A DNA stretch of 64,000 nucleotides from Pseudopyrenochaeta lycopersici. Its lineage: Eukaryota; Ascomycota; Dothideomycetes; Pleosporales; Pseudopyrenochaetaceae. Below the pieces are notes generated by a model. The model did not search any database, was not told where the DNA came from, and saw nothing but the letters and a program-made list of their open reading frames with translations. The DNA lies in assembly GCA_003313425.1 (NCBI GenBank), contig NHZP01000005.1:1488001-1552000 (forward strand), in the 5' to 3' direction. The position numbers were made by a program, and so were the translations under genes. Shown here piece by piece: positions 24,015 through 34,258 of this stretch (the first letter of the stretch is position 1; each line of letters begins with the position of its first letter).

Positions 24015-25407
24015 TTACTGAAGGACTCCCCAGAAGCGCTCAGCATTGAACGAAGACGCCCAGTCTGATTTCCACGTCGAGTCAAACGCGTTGTGGAGGA
24101 ACATATCGTGGTCAAAGTTAGTGCGAATGGAGTCAAGTGCCTTGCGCTGGTTTTCAGGTGACGGAACAGCTTGACCGTTAGTATCACCTTGGTGAGGCCA
24201 ACCGGACTCCGTGACGACAACACGCTTAGAGTTGCAGGCCGATTTGACGCGCTCAATCTCCGATTTGACAAAGGTCCCAGCATTCTCAGCCACGGTGTTG
24301 ACGTCGAAGAAGGCGTGGCAGTTGACCATGACCACGTCGGAAGCCTCGCAGATGGCAGGATTGTCGATGGTGGCAGGGACTGTCTCAACAGCGCCAACCG
24401 GGCCATTGTATCCCAGGCCTCGAAGCTGACCGCGAGCGCGATTGATGGCGTCGACAACAGCGGAAGCAGTCATGTCATGATCGTTGACTCGTTCATTCTC
24501 GACAGAGAAAAGTTGAACAACGTCCCAATTCCCACCAGCGTGCTGGTCAATAGCGTTCTTCAGAGTCTGGATCACCTGGCCGAGGTCTTCGCCGTTACCA
24601 CGATTGCTCAGGTAAGCGCCAGCCATTAGTTTCTGACCGTTCTTGATCACGTTCTTCATAGCCAGTGGAACGATATCACAGCCCATACCGTAGATGCGGA
24701 CAGATTTGTAGTCCTTCATCTTATCGAACTCACTGGCGATCTCCTGCTCCGTTTTGCAACGACTAGAACCTTGGGAACCAGTAAACGGATCATACGTCAC
24801 GCCCATGCCAAGACGGCCGCCAGACTCATTTTGCGTAGCAGGGACATCCGGGGCTGCGGACGAAGGCTGGGGTGGTGGAGGAAGTGGGGTAGGCGGCACG
24901 GGCTCTTCAGAGGTAGTTGGTGCCGGAGGTGGAGGTGGAGCCGGCGCGGAAGAAGGCTCCTTGGGAGTATCCTGCTCTACCTCAACAGCAGGAGGTTCGG
25001 CAGGAGGTGTAATAACAGGGGGCGACGGCGGCTCAGGCACTGCAGGTGAAGGAAGCGGGACTGGGACAGCCGACGAAGACGGTACCTGAGCTGCTGGTGG
25101 CGCTGGGGCAGCTGATTGAGCAATCTCGGACGTTGTAGAGAGTGCGACAGTAGGGGTAGCGACATTAGTAGACTTCTCAATAGTCGAGGTCTCGTAAGGC
25201 GCGCCTTTCTCATCGACGTAAACAATAACATCAGCAACCGTCTCAGTGACATAGACAAGCTCAGTCAGGACTGCACGCTTGTTGTCTGTATTCAATTAGC
25301 TAACAGTAACAGGTCAATGTAGGTGAGCGCTCACTGAGTGGGCGTCCGCTCGCAGTGCCCAGAAAGATACCCGCTGCCAGAGCGCCCGCAAAAACAATGG
25401 ACTTCAT
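24015..25407 (-). CDS. btgE: Cell-wall GH17 glucanase-like protein, BtgE type
   Basis: Secreted cell-wall protein of the GH17 beta-1,3-glucanase group. Exon 1 (25407-25335) encodes the signal peptide (MKSIVFAGALAAGIFLGTASG). A 49-base intron follows, then exon 2 (25285-24015), giving 447 residues. Residues about 70-170 are a Pro/Ala/Ser-rich linker. The GH17 domain begins at LGMGVTYDPFTG. The acid/base Glu289 lies in FSVENERVND and the nucleophile Glu384 in VTESGWPHQG; both catalytic residues are kept. Fungal BtgE/Scw11-type proteins act in wall remodelling during growth and cell separation. No GPI signal is seen; the chain ends shortly after the domain (WGVLQ). The first coding exon is in a different frame from the long exon and would be missed without splicing. 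Confidence 0.9.
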
Positions 25408-27807
25408 GATGGGGATGAAGCGAGTGTTGAGGAATGCTGTGAGAGAAAATGCAACGTAAGGTGCTAGTTGAGTGGATGAGATTGAATTCGGTCAAAGCGC
25501 AGTCAATGCAGTGCAGGCAGAGGTACCGCTTGAAGTAACGATTGATTGACTGCCGCCTGCAGCTGGAGAAAGGAGAGTCGGACTGGGCCGAATTGAGAAG
25601 CTTCGAACAGAAGGAAACGGTAGAGACTGTAAAAGGAGGCTGGTGGAGAGGAAGTGCAAGCAAGGGATACTGGCGAGCAGCCTTGCTGTTGTGGTACCTG
25701 TGCCTGGCGTGCGGGCGTGCCTGCCCAGGAAACGCTCTAGCGGCTTGGCAACGGCGCCGTTTGGGCGACAGCAACGTCGCGGTAAGGGAGTCGTTGTCGG
25801 GGCATTGAATTCTGGAGGTTGTGACCCTCTTAAATGAGAAGATGTGGGGTGAAACGTGTATATGAGGTTTAAGATGAGGACGCAGGGACTGAAACACCAA
25901 GGTGCCTCAGGAACAAAACCACGGAAATGAGATAAAGGTGGTGTTTCAGTGGTTGATTGAACCCTTTATTCGGGCAAATGATTTAAAAAAGGAGAGACAT
26001 TGCGACCTGAAGTTGTCTAAAGTGGAGCTTTCAACCAGATCGCACCCTGTCAGGTCACCGACGAAACCTACGCTGTGGCCAGCAGCCGCCTTGGTATTAA
26101 ACGTAGCCATCGAGACTGCTTGAAGATTGTCTCTAGAAAGGTTGAAGCGACTCGAAGGGGGCTCGAGCGATGAATAACGTGAATGAAGCCGCATTGACTG
26201 TAAGGCCATACGGCTTTAGTTCGCCCACACCAGCGCTCAGGACCTGCAATCAGACACATTTTGGTAAAACTGATAAAAAGAAAGCAAATTTGCACATCAG
26301 GCAAGATGTGCGTGGCATGTGACAATCGAGTGAACAATGCGACAAAGAGACAACAAAGCCACGACGATGAGATGTAAGCAAGTGGGAGGGAGTGAGAGTA
26401 TATGAGCTGACGAATAGGAAGATTTTGGAAAGTATGTGAAGGGAATGTGAGCGTTGACGCTTGCGAGGGGGCATTTTTGAGATGAGGTAGAACGTCGCTG
26501 ATGTCGTCTTTACTGTTGAAGACTACCACCATCGCAACTGACCAGAATATCGTTGGAGGTACTGTTTCAGTCCTACAAACAATAAGAAGATATAAGAAAA
26601 GAATGAATGGATATAACTTGATGACTGCGATGGGATAAAGAACCTTTGAGATGTCGGCTGGCGGGCTTCAAATGAAACCTGTTACAAACGGCGGCTCATG
26701 ATCTCGCAGCATCTCGTGCGCAGGCTGGCAGGAGAGACGTAGGTGCAACACACTTTGTGGGACAAAGAATAGGCTGAATCTGACTGCGACTGCGCGTCTA
26801 TCGATGATTCTGGAGTAAGTTAGATGTTTGTTGGAAGAGGAGCTGAAGAGTCGCGAAAAGGAGACGACCCACAAGGCTGAAGTGGGGCAATCATGACACT
26901 ACTACAGTAACCCTTATCGACCGTCGCAAGGCTGATTTCGCAATGATCGACGAAACAATTCGTTTTATATTTCATTCTGAAGATTTGAGACAATCACTTT
27001 ACTTACCTTTCCTTCTCAGTGCCGTGTGATTAACGTCCTTCCCTGCATGGCAAAGCATCCACTCGTGCGTTCTATCATAATAAGGCTACTGTAATAACCA
27101 TCGAGAAACGCAGACAATCTGAGAACGGAGACCTTTCACTATATCGACATTAACGAGTCCCGCTTAGCTAGTCATACTACATTTCAATGTCAACAGGCAC
27201 AATGGCTCCACATTACAACCTCAGATCTGATACAGAGCTAATGCATTCCGAATAAATATTTTGCATAGCTTAGGTAGACATGTCAATACTAAACCTAAGC
27301 ACGGCATCTAGTTGCCTGCACCCTGTACGCGTTGGTGGTAACTTATAGAGGTAGCAGCGGGTTTAACAAGCAAGAGTCCTACTTCCTGTCTGTATGGAAA
27401 GGTCAGGAGCGGATTAGCTGCATTCTGAGTGTCCTGATATTAGACGCTCTTGCAACCGTGCTATATCTTGCCAAACTCAAGCACTTACTCTGTATCATGT
27501 GCCAATTAAGTGCTGGAAACTGTAAAATGTACTTAGCTGTATAAATGTCAAGTAGGAGGACTTGAGAATTACTTACCTCACTTTAGCAAATTTCTACACG
27601 CTTCTATCGGTCAGTTTTCTAGGTAGCAGTGCTGGACGAATGTAACTCACGGCACAATACCGCGTAGTCAAAAAGTGCTCGAACATTCGATGTGGCAAAG
27701 AACTGAAATATATATACATGTACATCCCCGTCCCTCCAGGCGTGCCGATTTTAAAATATATATATACAGATGATCTCTAAGTACAGCAATCAAACGATGA
27801 ATATCAC
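25408..27807. other. Gene-poor AT-rich stretch left of the NLR
   Basis: Begins with the btgE promoter, then about 2 kb with no supported gene. Short open frames on both strands share no motifs. It forms the left edge of the accessory block. Confidence 0.45.
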
Positions 27808-30795
27808 TTAAAGTAACCAGACCCTTCCAGACCTTGTGCCTATGCCAATATATCTGCCTGACGCGGCTGAGTACGCTGGTCGATAGTCTGTTGGAAGCCA
27901 CAGCAGCTTTTGTAAATTGCAAGTGATCCAGGTGCTATCTGAGCTAATACCTATACCTTGATAGATAGGTTGCTGGGGTTTTGTCACACTTTCATCAGAG
28001 CGTGGCGATGCCAGAATAGCGATGAGACCCATGCCAGTGTAGATATGAGAGCCGGTAGGATTGAAAGCCACATCGCAAGTTACGACTTTAAGCGTCTGCA
28101 GGCACGCGCCGCTGCTCGCATCCCAGATCTTGACAGTGCGGTCGCCGGACGCTGACGCCAGCCAAGTCGAGTTGTGCGAGAAGGCCACTGACCTGACAAA
28201 CTTACTATGGCCCTTAAGCGTCTGCAGGCATGCGCCGCTGCTCGCATCCCAGATCTTGACAGTGCGGTCGTCGGACGCTGACGCCAGCCAAGTCGGGTTG
28301 TGCGAGAAGGCCACTGACCTGACAACATTACTATGGCCCTTAAGCGTCTGCAGGCACGCGCCGCTGCTCGCATCCCAGATCTTGACAGTGCGGTCGTCGG
28401 ACGCTGACGCCAGCCAAGTCGAGTTGTGCGAGAAGGCCACTGACCTGACAGCACTACTATGGCCCTTAAGCGTCTGCAGGCATGCGCCGCTGCTCGCATC
28501 CCAGATCTTGACAGTGCGGCCGTCGGACGCTGACGCCAGCCAAGTCGAGTTGTGCGAGAAGGCCACTGAGCTGACAAACTTACTATGGCCCTTAAGTGTC
28601 TGCAGGCACGCGCCGCTGCTCGCATCCCAGATCTTGACAGTGCGGTCGTAGGACGCTGACGCCAGCCAAGTCGAGTTGTGCGAGAAGGCCACTGAGGTGA
28701 CAAAACTTCTATGGCCCTCAAGCGTCTGCAGGCAAGCGCTCCAGTTATCGTCTACTGGAGGTACCTCATGAGGCAGGGTTTTAATCGATTGAGATAACTG
28801 CTCTGCAAATTGCCTCTTTACTATACTCTGTACTGGTGCAAATACAAGCGCGCTGTAATATACCTGCATTGGAGCTAGCTCAACTGATAGCCGACTGTAC
28901 AGCGCAAACCGCTTCATGTCGTGCACAAACGCGTAGAGGCTAGGACAGTCGCTTGTCTATGCAATTGTCAATTAAAAGTTCCATTTATTGCAGAGGCAGC
29001 TTACTAGAGTAACCAACTCAAGAGAACTGATCGCATAGATAACATCAGACACCTTGCCCATCCAGCTTAGCGCCTCAAACCAGTGCAAGAAGTGCTCCTT
29101 AAGGAAATTATGCACTTGGCCGCTGTCACAAAGCTGAGCTTCGCTCCTCGCAAGATGCTGTATCCAGTAAAGGCATGCATACTGCAGCTCTAGGGGAAGA
29201 CACTGGTCAAGGTGCGTACTCGCAATCTCAGTTGCAAGCCCACCGGGAGCGCCTATCTTACAAACGTCTCGCTTTAAAGAGTTTGACATAACTTGGATGC
29301 AGTTATCCGCCAATCGTTGATGCGCTTGCTTCTCGTCTACCCAGAAGTTTGCGTCGCAGCATCGGTCTTGATCGAGCAGGAAATCGCGAAACGATGGGTG
29401 GTGCAGGCGGAGCGGTTGGCCATTATCTTCTGGGATGTCGAGAACGGAGTGTAGTTCATACAGAGTCGCATTAACGCTTTCCGTAGGAATATGGAGTAAC
29501 CGGGCCAACGAAGATGCAGAAAGCGGCGACAATAGAAGTACAATCGCGCCGAGAGTCTCTCTCATCAGCTTGTACCTTTTCTTCCTTTCCTGCTTATTAT
29601 GTTTTCGGATTCGAACAGGGTTCTGGAGGACTGTGAGATACATGCGGTTCAATTGCGTTTCAGGCAGGATCGCAGGAGGGTCGTCCGAACAGGAGTCCTC
29701 GGAAGAGGATCCGTCAGTAGGTGACTCGTCCACAAAACAACGGGCCTTTAGTACAGCCTGTAGTCGATCAGAAACAAAACTTCCGCCGCCTTGTTGGATG
29801 AATCGGCAGGCAGTTGCGGCCCAGATAAAGAGTCCACTTGCACTGCGAACTAACTGTTTAATAATCTCTGCACCAGGCCAGTCGGCGCGCAGAAAGCATT
29901 CCTGTGCGATGAGCTGAAGCCTGTCTTCTAGAAAAAGGGTTATGTCGTGGTCGACAATCGACGGTGATATGTTGTGCAGCACAAAGTCCTGGTGGGCTGT
30001 ATCTAAGATCTGGTAGAACCCACGTCGGATCGGTACCTCAGGCCTGCTTGTCAGGAGCACGCGTAGTCGAACCCCCACAAGCGATCGAGCCTCAGCTAAC
30101 AGCTGCACAATAATGCTGATGTTGTTGTCGTTGTCGCACTCGTCCAGTGCATCGACGACTAGAACATACGATGGCAGGTCCCCCAGCCTTGATAGCGGAC
30201 GGAGGACAAGGTGCTGCCACTGGTCGCGCAAGGACTGACTGGCAATGTTGTTGCACTCTGCAACAGCGTCGCATATGTGCTGGCGAGATGCTGGGATTTT
30301 GTGCGCAAGCTGCACGGCGATGCTCGTAACGAATCTGGCTGCGTGGCTAATGTCTCCGCCGCCTCGCGAGAAGAAGAAGCTGGCTGCGAGACGCTGCTTG
30401 TCATCGTAGCTGCGCGCGACTGTCCGCGCGATGGTCGACTTGCCTGTCCCCGCCAGGCCATTCAACCAGTAGATGCATCGTTCGTCTTGCCCGTCCGCCC
30501 ATCTGTGTATCCGCTCCAAGAGATCGACGCGCGTGTTGGCGAGGCAGGTCGGCTCATGCTGCTTCGCGTAGGAGTTGAAGCACGCATCTTCGGCATATGG
30601 TAAACGACCGAGGGGGTTTTCTAGCCCTAGACGTCCGCTTAGCGTCCCTGTTTCTGCTTCATCTGGCCTGAATTTACCGTCGTAGTACACGTCCCCAAAA
30701 TGGGCCTTTCCGCCGCCTACATTGACGCTTGTATAGCTGTGCCCGGGCGCCCGTTCACGGTTCCTCCCGCTGCCCAGCTGGTCAGGGTAGGCCAT
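27808..30795 (-). CDS. nwd2: NLR: amyloid-motif N-terminus, NACHT ATPase and WD40 repeats (NWD2-like)
   Basis: STAND-class immune-type receptor. Two exons, 30795-29005 and 28956-27808, are joined over a 48-base intron (GTAAGC...CATAG), giving 979 residues. Order of parts: a HET-S-related motif at residues 19-37 (HSYTSVNVGGGKAHFGDVY); a conserved lead-in (LPYAEDACFNSYAK, CLANTRVDLLERI); NACHT with Walker A at 113-121 (GLAGTGKST) and Walker B at 211-219 (VLVVDALDE); a helical region; then WD40. Five WD40 repeats of exactly 42 residues (about 676-885) are almost identical, followed by a degenerate repeat and a family-typical ending. It lies head to head with a HET-S-like gene that carries the same N-terminal motif twice, as in the Podospora nwd2/het-S pair. 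There are no stops or frameshifts, so it is probably functional. The ligand is unknown. Confidence 0.92.
28093..28722 (-). repeat. Five tandem 126-base WD40 repeats
   Basis: Five head-to-tail copies of a 126-base unit, each coding 42 residues, lie inside the NLR gene. Most of the unit is unchanged between copies (AFSHNSTWLASAS, DRTVKIWDASSGACLQT). Differences cluster just after the GH dipeptide and at two residues before RTVKIWD. Confidence 0.97.
30685..30741 (-). other. HET-S-related r0 motif at the NLR N-terminus
   Basis: Codes residues 19-37 of the NLR. Its His-x-Tyr, alternating hydrophobics, Gly-Lys-Ala and Gly-Asp-x-Tyr positions line up with R1 and R2 of the facing HeLo protein, the expected template motif for amyloid signalling. 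Confidence 0.83.
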
Positions 30796-31147
30796 CCGCA
30801 GCCAGTGTTAGCTGTGGATACATAAGATGTGCGGGGTTGGATTTGGGTCCTCGCCCGCGATCACACTTCGCCCGTAAGGCTGGTGAAGGCTGAGCCAATG
30901 TAAATGTTGCTTTGTCTTCTAAAGGTAGGCCTTGCGCCAATCAGCCGCGAGGCTGTGCATGGGTCTGAAAGTACTCAGTCGAGCCTCTACCACCACAGTA
31001 AGAGTAAGTTGAAGTGGCCAGGAGTTGTGCAACAAAAGGAGCTCGGTTGAAACAGCCTTTTAGGTCGAATCAAAGTTTGCAACTCCACTAGATCCCTTCC
31101 ATTTAATTATATCATTTATATGCCTTATCCTGCCCTCAATACACGAA
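30796..31147. promoter_or_regulatory. Shared divergent promoter region of the NLR and HeLo genes
   Basis: The 352 bases between the two divergent ATGs must drive both genes, which suits co-expression of a receptor and its effector. An AT-rich tract (TAATTATATCATTTATAT) lies about 30-50 bases before the HeLo ATG. No defined factor site was identified. Confidence 0.55.
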
Positions 31148-31990
31148 ATGGCTGAACCGTTTGGGATCGCAGCGGGTGCCGTTAGCATCGCTGCCGCCTT
31201 CACTGCCTGTGTTGACTGCTTTGGCTATGTACAGCATGGTCGTCACTTTGGACAAGACTACCAGACAGACTTGATAAGTCTCGACTGCGTCAGGCTCCGT
31301 CTCACTCGCTGGGGCCAGGCTGTGAACGTATATGAGGATCCCAAACTGGGCAAGCTCGACGCAACCTCCTCTGAAGTGCAGACAGTACAAAACGCTTTGC
31401 ATCAGATATTGGTACTCTTCGCAGACACGGAAAAAATATCGAGGACGTACAGACTGAAAAGCAAGACTGGAACCGATCTTACAGTACTTGCGCCTAACGA
31501 CCTGGATCCTACAATCTTTAGACTCCGAAATCAGATGAAAGAGCTAGCAATTAGACGGCAGAAAAGCGCTAGTATCTTGAAGACGAGTAGCTGGGCTCTT
31601 TACCACCGCTCCCAACTCAGCCACCTAGTCAGCAGCATTACCTCGCTAGTCGACAACATTGAGAAGATATTCCCTGCCCCCGAGGCGCAACTCGCCCTTG
31701 TCAAGCAGGAGACGGCGGAAATACAGGACACGAGAGCGTTAAAGCTTGTGGAAAGTGCCGCTCATGGCGTTGACAATCTGTTACAAGCCGCTGCAAAAGA
31801 AGCTCTTACCGGACACCAATACTTGAATGTCGTTATCAATGGGAAGGCACAGACTGGGGATGCTTTCAGTAGCGACTGGAAGGGTGGAGCAATGGGGTTA
31901 TCTCATAAATATGACGGTATAGTGGTGGGCGAGCCTGGAAAAGCGCTTATTGGAAACAAGTATGGTGGGAAAGATTTCTGGGAAGACTAG
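31148..31990 (+). CDS. het-S: HET-S-like protein: HeLo domain with C-terminal two-repeat amyloid motif
   Basis: A 280-residue intronless protein with the two-part design of the HET-S prion/incompatibility effector. Residues 1 to about 222 match the HeLo domain pattern (MAEPFGIAAGAVSIAAAF, CVDCFGYVQHGRHFGQDY, SWALY, VDNIEKIFP). In characterised members this domain inserts into the plasma membrane and kills the cell when the C-terminus folds as amyloid. The C-terminal 60 residues hold two pseudo-repeats: 223-240 (HQYLNVVINGKAQTGDAF) and 253-272 (HKYDGIVVGEPGKALIGNKY), then a GGKDFW ending. Residue 33 is His, the residue tied to the HET-S rather than the HET-s type in Podospora. The gene faces an NLR with the same motif. 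It appears intact. Activity is inferred, not shown. Confidence 0.93.
   Translation: MAEPFGIAAGAVSIAAAFTACVDCFGYVQHGRHFGQDYQTDLISLDCVRLRLTRWGQAVNVYEDPKLGKLDATSSEVQTVQNALHQILVLFADTEKISRTYRLKSKTGTDLTVLAPNDLDPTIFRLRNQMKELAIRRQKSASILKTSSWALYHRSQLSHLVSSITSLVDNIEKIFPAPEAQLALVKQETAEIQDTRALKLVESAAHGVDNLLQAAAKEALTGHQYLNVVINGKAQTGDAFSSDWKGGAMGLSHKYDGIVVGEPGKALIGNKYGGKDFWED
31814..31876 (+). other. HET-S-related amyloid pseudo-repeat R1
   Basis: Codes residues 223-243 of the HeLo protein. The pattern His-x-Tyr, hydrophobic alternation, Gly-Lys-Ala, then Gly-Asp and an aromatic matches R2 and the NLR N-terminal motif. Confidence 0.85.
31904..31969 (+). other. HET-S-related amyloid pseudo-repeat R2
   Basis: Codes residues 253-274 of the HeLo protein. 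It keeps His-x-Tyr, the hydrophobic alternation, Gly-Lys-Ala, Gly-Asn and Tyr, with two extra residues in the turn relative to R1. It is followed by a GGKDFW ending as in characterised HET-S proteins. Confidence 0.87.
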
Positions 31991-32152
31991 CCTGCGTGAC
32001 TTTTCAGATACGAATTCTTTATAGCAACGTAAACTACTAATGATCCGCTTATCCTCTGGCCACACGCCTTTAGAACCATATGCACTACCATAGCTCTGGC
32101 ATGTTGTAGCACTCACTTAGTCAGGTCCGCTCCGCTCATCCGCCCCGCTTTA

Positions 32153-32580
32153 GAGTTCGGCTCTCGTGTATCCTTCTCTTACGCTTAGTTCTGCAGCTTC
32201 CAATCACCTTTTGCCTTGCACTTGCCTGCAGTAGTTTTGTCTTTAGCAGCCCGCTTTGCTTGTGCCTTTTCAAGGTCCTCATAGCTCATTACCGCAGCCT
32301 TTTCCAGCCCCATTAGTCTATTTTAATTTGCGAATTTCAGCGTAGAAGGTAGAGCTCTCGCTTGTTCGACCCGCTTCAAGTAGCTTTAGGTTACTGTTAG
32401 CGTGCAACAAGCGTAGATACCTGGAGGTTGTACTTGGCTTTTTATCCTTACAACTCAGCAAAGACTTCGCAAGAACGTAAGAGCTCTGTACTTGATCTGT
32501 GGCTGTCAGGGGAGGTGCAATCGTGCTAGTCAGCAGCGAACTGTAGTGTTGCTCGCCAAGTAGGATATCTTTAAGAACAG
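32153..32580 (-). pseudogene. C-terminal fragment of a pogo-type transposase
   Basis: Minus-strand translation gives an open stretch (EQHYSSLLTSTIAPPLTA, RLLHANSNLKLLEA, FYAEIRKLK) ending in a stop. After a frame change it continues as VMSYEDLEKAQAKRAAKDK, followed by a basic, stop-interrupted tail. This is the usual C-terminal tail of fungal pogo/Fot1-type DDE transposases. The DDE core and terminal repeats are missing, so it is a dead fragment. It sits between the HeLo gene and the secreted Thr-rich gene, inside the accessory block. Confidence 0.6.
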
Positions 32581-32713
32581 TTTTGAGAATAGATACAGCA
32601 TAGGGTGTAAAGGTGTAAAGTCTATATTATAAGATTATCTACATTTCCTAATGGTTGATGGCCCCACTGTCCTACTCAACTCCACACAAATTAAACTACT
32701 CATCTCGCCCACT

Positions 32714-34258
32714 TCAAGTCATCGAAATCGCATCCACAATAGGATCAAAGTTTTGGAACCCCTGAGGCACGTTGCTCTCAAGAAGTATAACCAGCTCCGG
32801 ATTACACGTCGCGAAGTTCCCAACTGGTACTACAATATTCCTATAATACCCCGCCTGTTCGTACAGTGTGCAGTCTGAGAGTGACGGACAGGCCTTCTCC
32901 GGGCCCCAGATACGCCTCCCGCCAATCGTGATGGTGATGGTCGTAGTTTGCGGGTTAGACGGTATACCTCCAGTGTAGGTGGCGACAGTGAAGCTAAGAA
33001 CATAGTTCCGACCTGGGCAAATGCTCAGAGTCTGGCGAGCAACACCCGTTGATGGGCCGGGATCGGAATTATAGTATCTGTAGAGTGCACATGTCAATAT
33101 AATGTATGCATGTCTGTGCGTGGGGAAGCGCTTACAGCGCCCAGGATCCTTCTCTTTGCAAAGCTTGCAGTCTTGCAATAAAGGCATTCCCAGTCCTAGA
33201 AAGGGCCCAATTGGCCACAGAGGGCGGGCTTCCAAGTTCGAATCCGCCATTAGCGACTACATTCGGACTACCAACACACGACAAGCACGTCACTGTTTGC
33301 GTAGGTTGAATGGTGGAAGTACTGGATACTGTGTCGGTTGTGGTGCTCGTTCTAGTAGTGACCGTTGTCTCCGTTATCGCCGTTGTCTCTGTCAGGGTTG
33401 TCACGGTCACAGTTCCTATAGTAGATGTGATCGATGTGGTATCGGTGGTCAGGACAGACTTAGTGGAAGTCATTGTTACAGTCACTGTGGGCGTGGGAAT
33501 CGACAGACACCTGCAAGCAGTCGAAATGGCTGAAGCCTTGAACACTCGAAGCCATGCCGGTATAGGTTCAGCGCGCTCTTCGAGTACATCCACAGCTCGC
33601 TTTGCAGGGGGGTCAACAGTGACAGTGACCTGAATAGGGCGATTCCGTTAGCAATAGACCAGATCCTGGAGAAGAGAATGATATCTTCGATAATATTGAA
33701 GGAGTTCGCATAGCTTGCCAGTACGTATTCGCCGCATGAAAGCCCAACCAAAAAACTTGAGGTACAGACGGAAGCTTACGTACAGTTGTAGTGGGATTTG
33801 TAATAGACACCACTGTAGTTGTTGTTGCAGTTGTAATGGTGTTTGTAGTACTTGTTGTGGTTTCCGATGTAACGGTAGTTACTGTGGCAGTGCTTTGCAG
33901 AAGGTCAGGGACACTCTTCACTCCAATTGGGCATCTCTTTGCCCTACCTAGTAGATGTTTGCACTGTGACGGTAGATACAACGACGGTAGTTGGAGCTGC
34001 ACTGGTCGTAATCGTCTTTGTCTGGGTCAAGGTTTTTGTGGTGGGCTTGATGGAGAGGAACTTTGAGCAGAATGGTGTCGCTTTGAAAATCTTGAGGACG
34101 GTGACAATTTTGACTACAACATCGCACACTCCCGCTCGGGGCTCAAGAGGAGCGAAGGCCTCTGGGGTATCCGGTAGCGAGACCGCATGTGCTGTAAGTA
34201 AACTTGGAAGGGACAAAGCGGCGAGCGCGACTAGCGTGTGAATAGGAGAGCACTTCAT
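32714..34258 (-). CDS. Secreted Thr-rich mucin-like protein with a C-terminal carbohydrate-binding-like domain
   Basis: Predicted secreted protein, 425 residues, from four exons: 34258-33948, 33892-33784, 33629-33136 and 33077-32714. Introns are 55, 154 and 58 bases; the frame is kept at each join. The ATG at 34258 begins a signal peptide (HTLVALAALSLPSLLTAHA). Long Thr/Ser/Val runs (TSETTTSTTNTITTATTTT, TVTTLTETTAITETT) in exons 2-3 would be heavily O-glycosylated. A beta-sandwich domain with the NGGFELGSPP-VANW signature of fungal CBM/galactose-binding-like modules spans the last two exons. It ends in FDPIVDAISMT with no GPI signal. Likely located at the cell wall or outside; no enzyme motif is seen. 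The first acceptor (GCAAAG) is weak, so that junction is less sure. Confidence 0.78.

Noticed and set aside
28061..28651. A 196-codon plus-strand open frame with internal repeats
   Set aside because: It is the antisense shadow of the WD40 repeats; its repetition comes from the 126-base unit of the NLR gene.
28093..28722. Regular direct repeats that could suggest a CRISPR-like array
   Set aside because: The unit is 126 bases with no spacers and codes a WD40 repeat; the genome is fungal.
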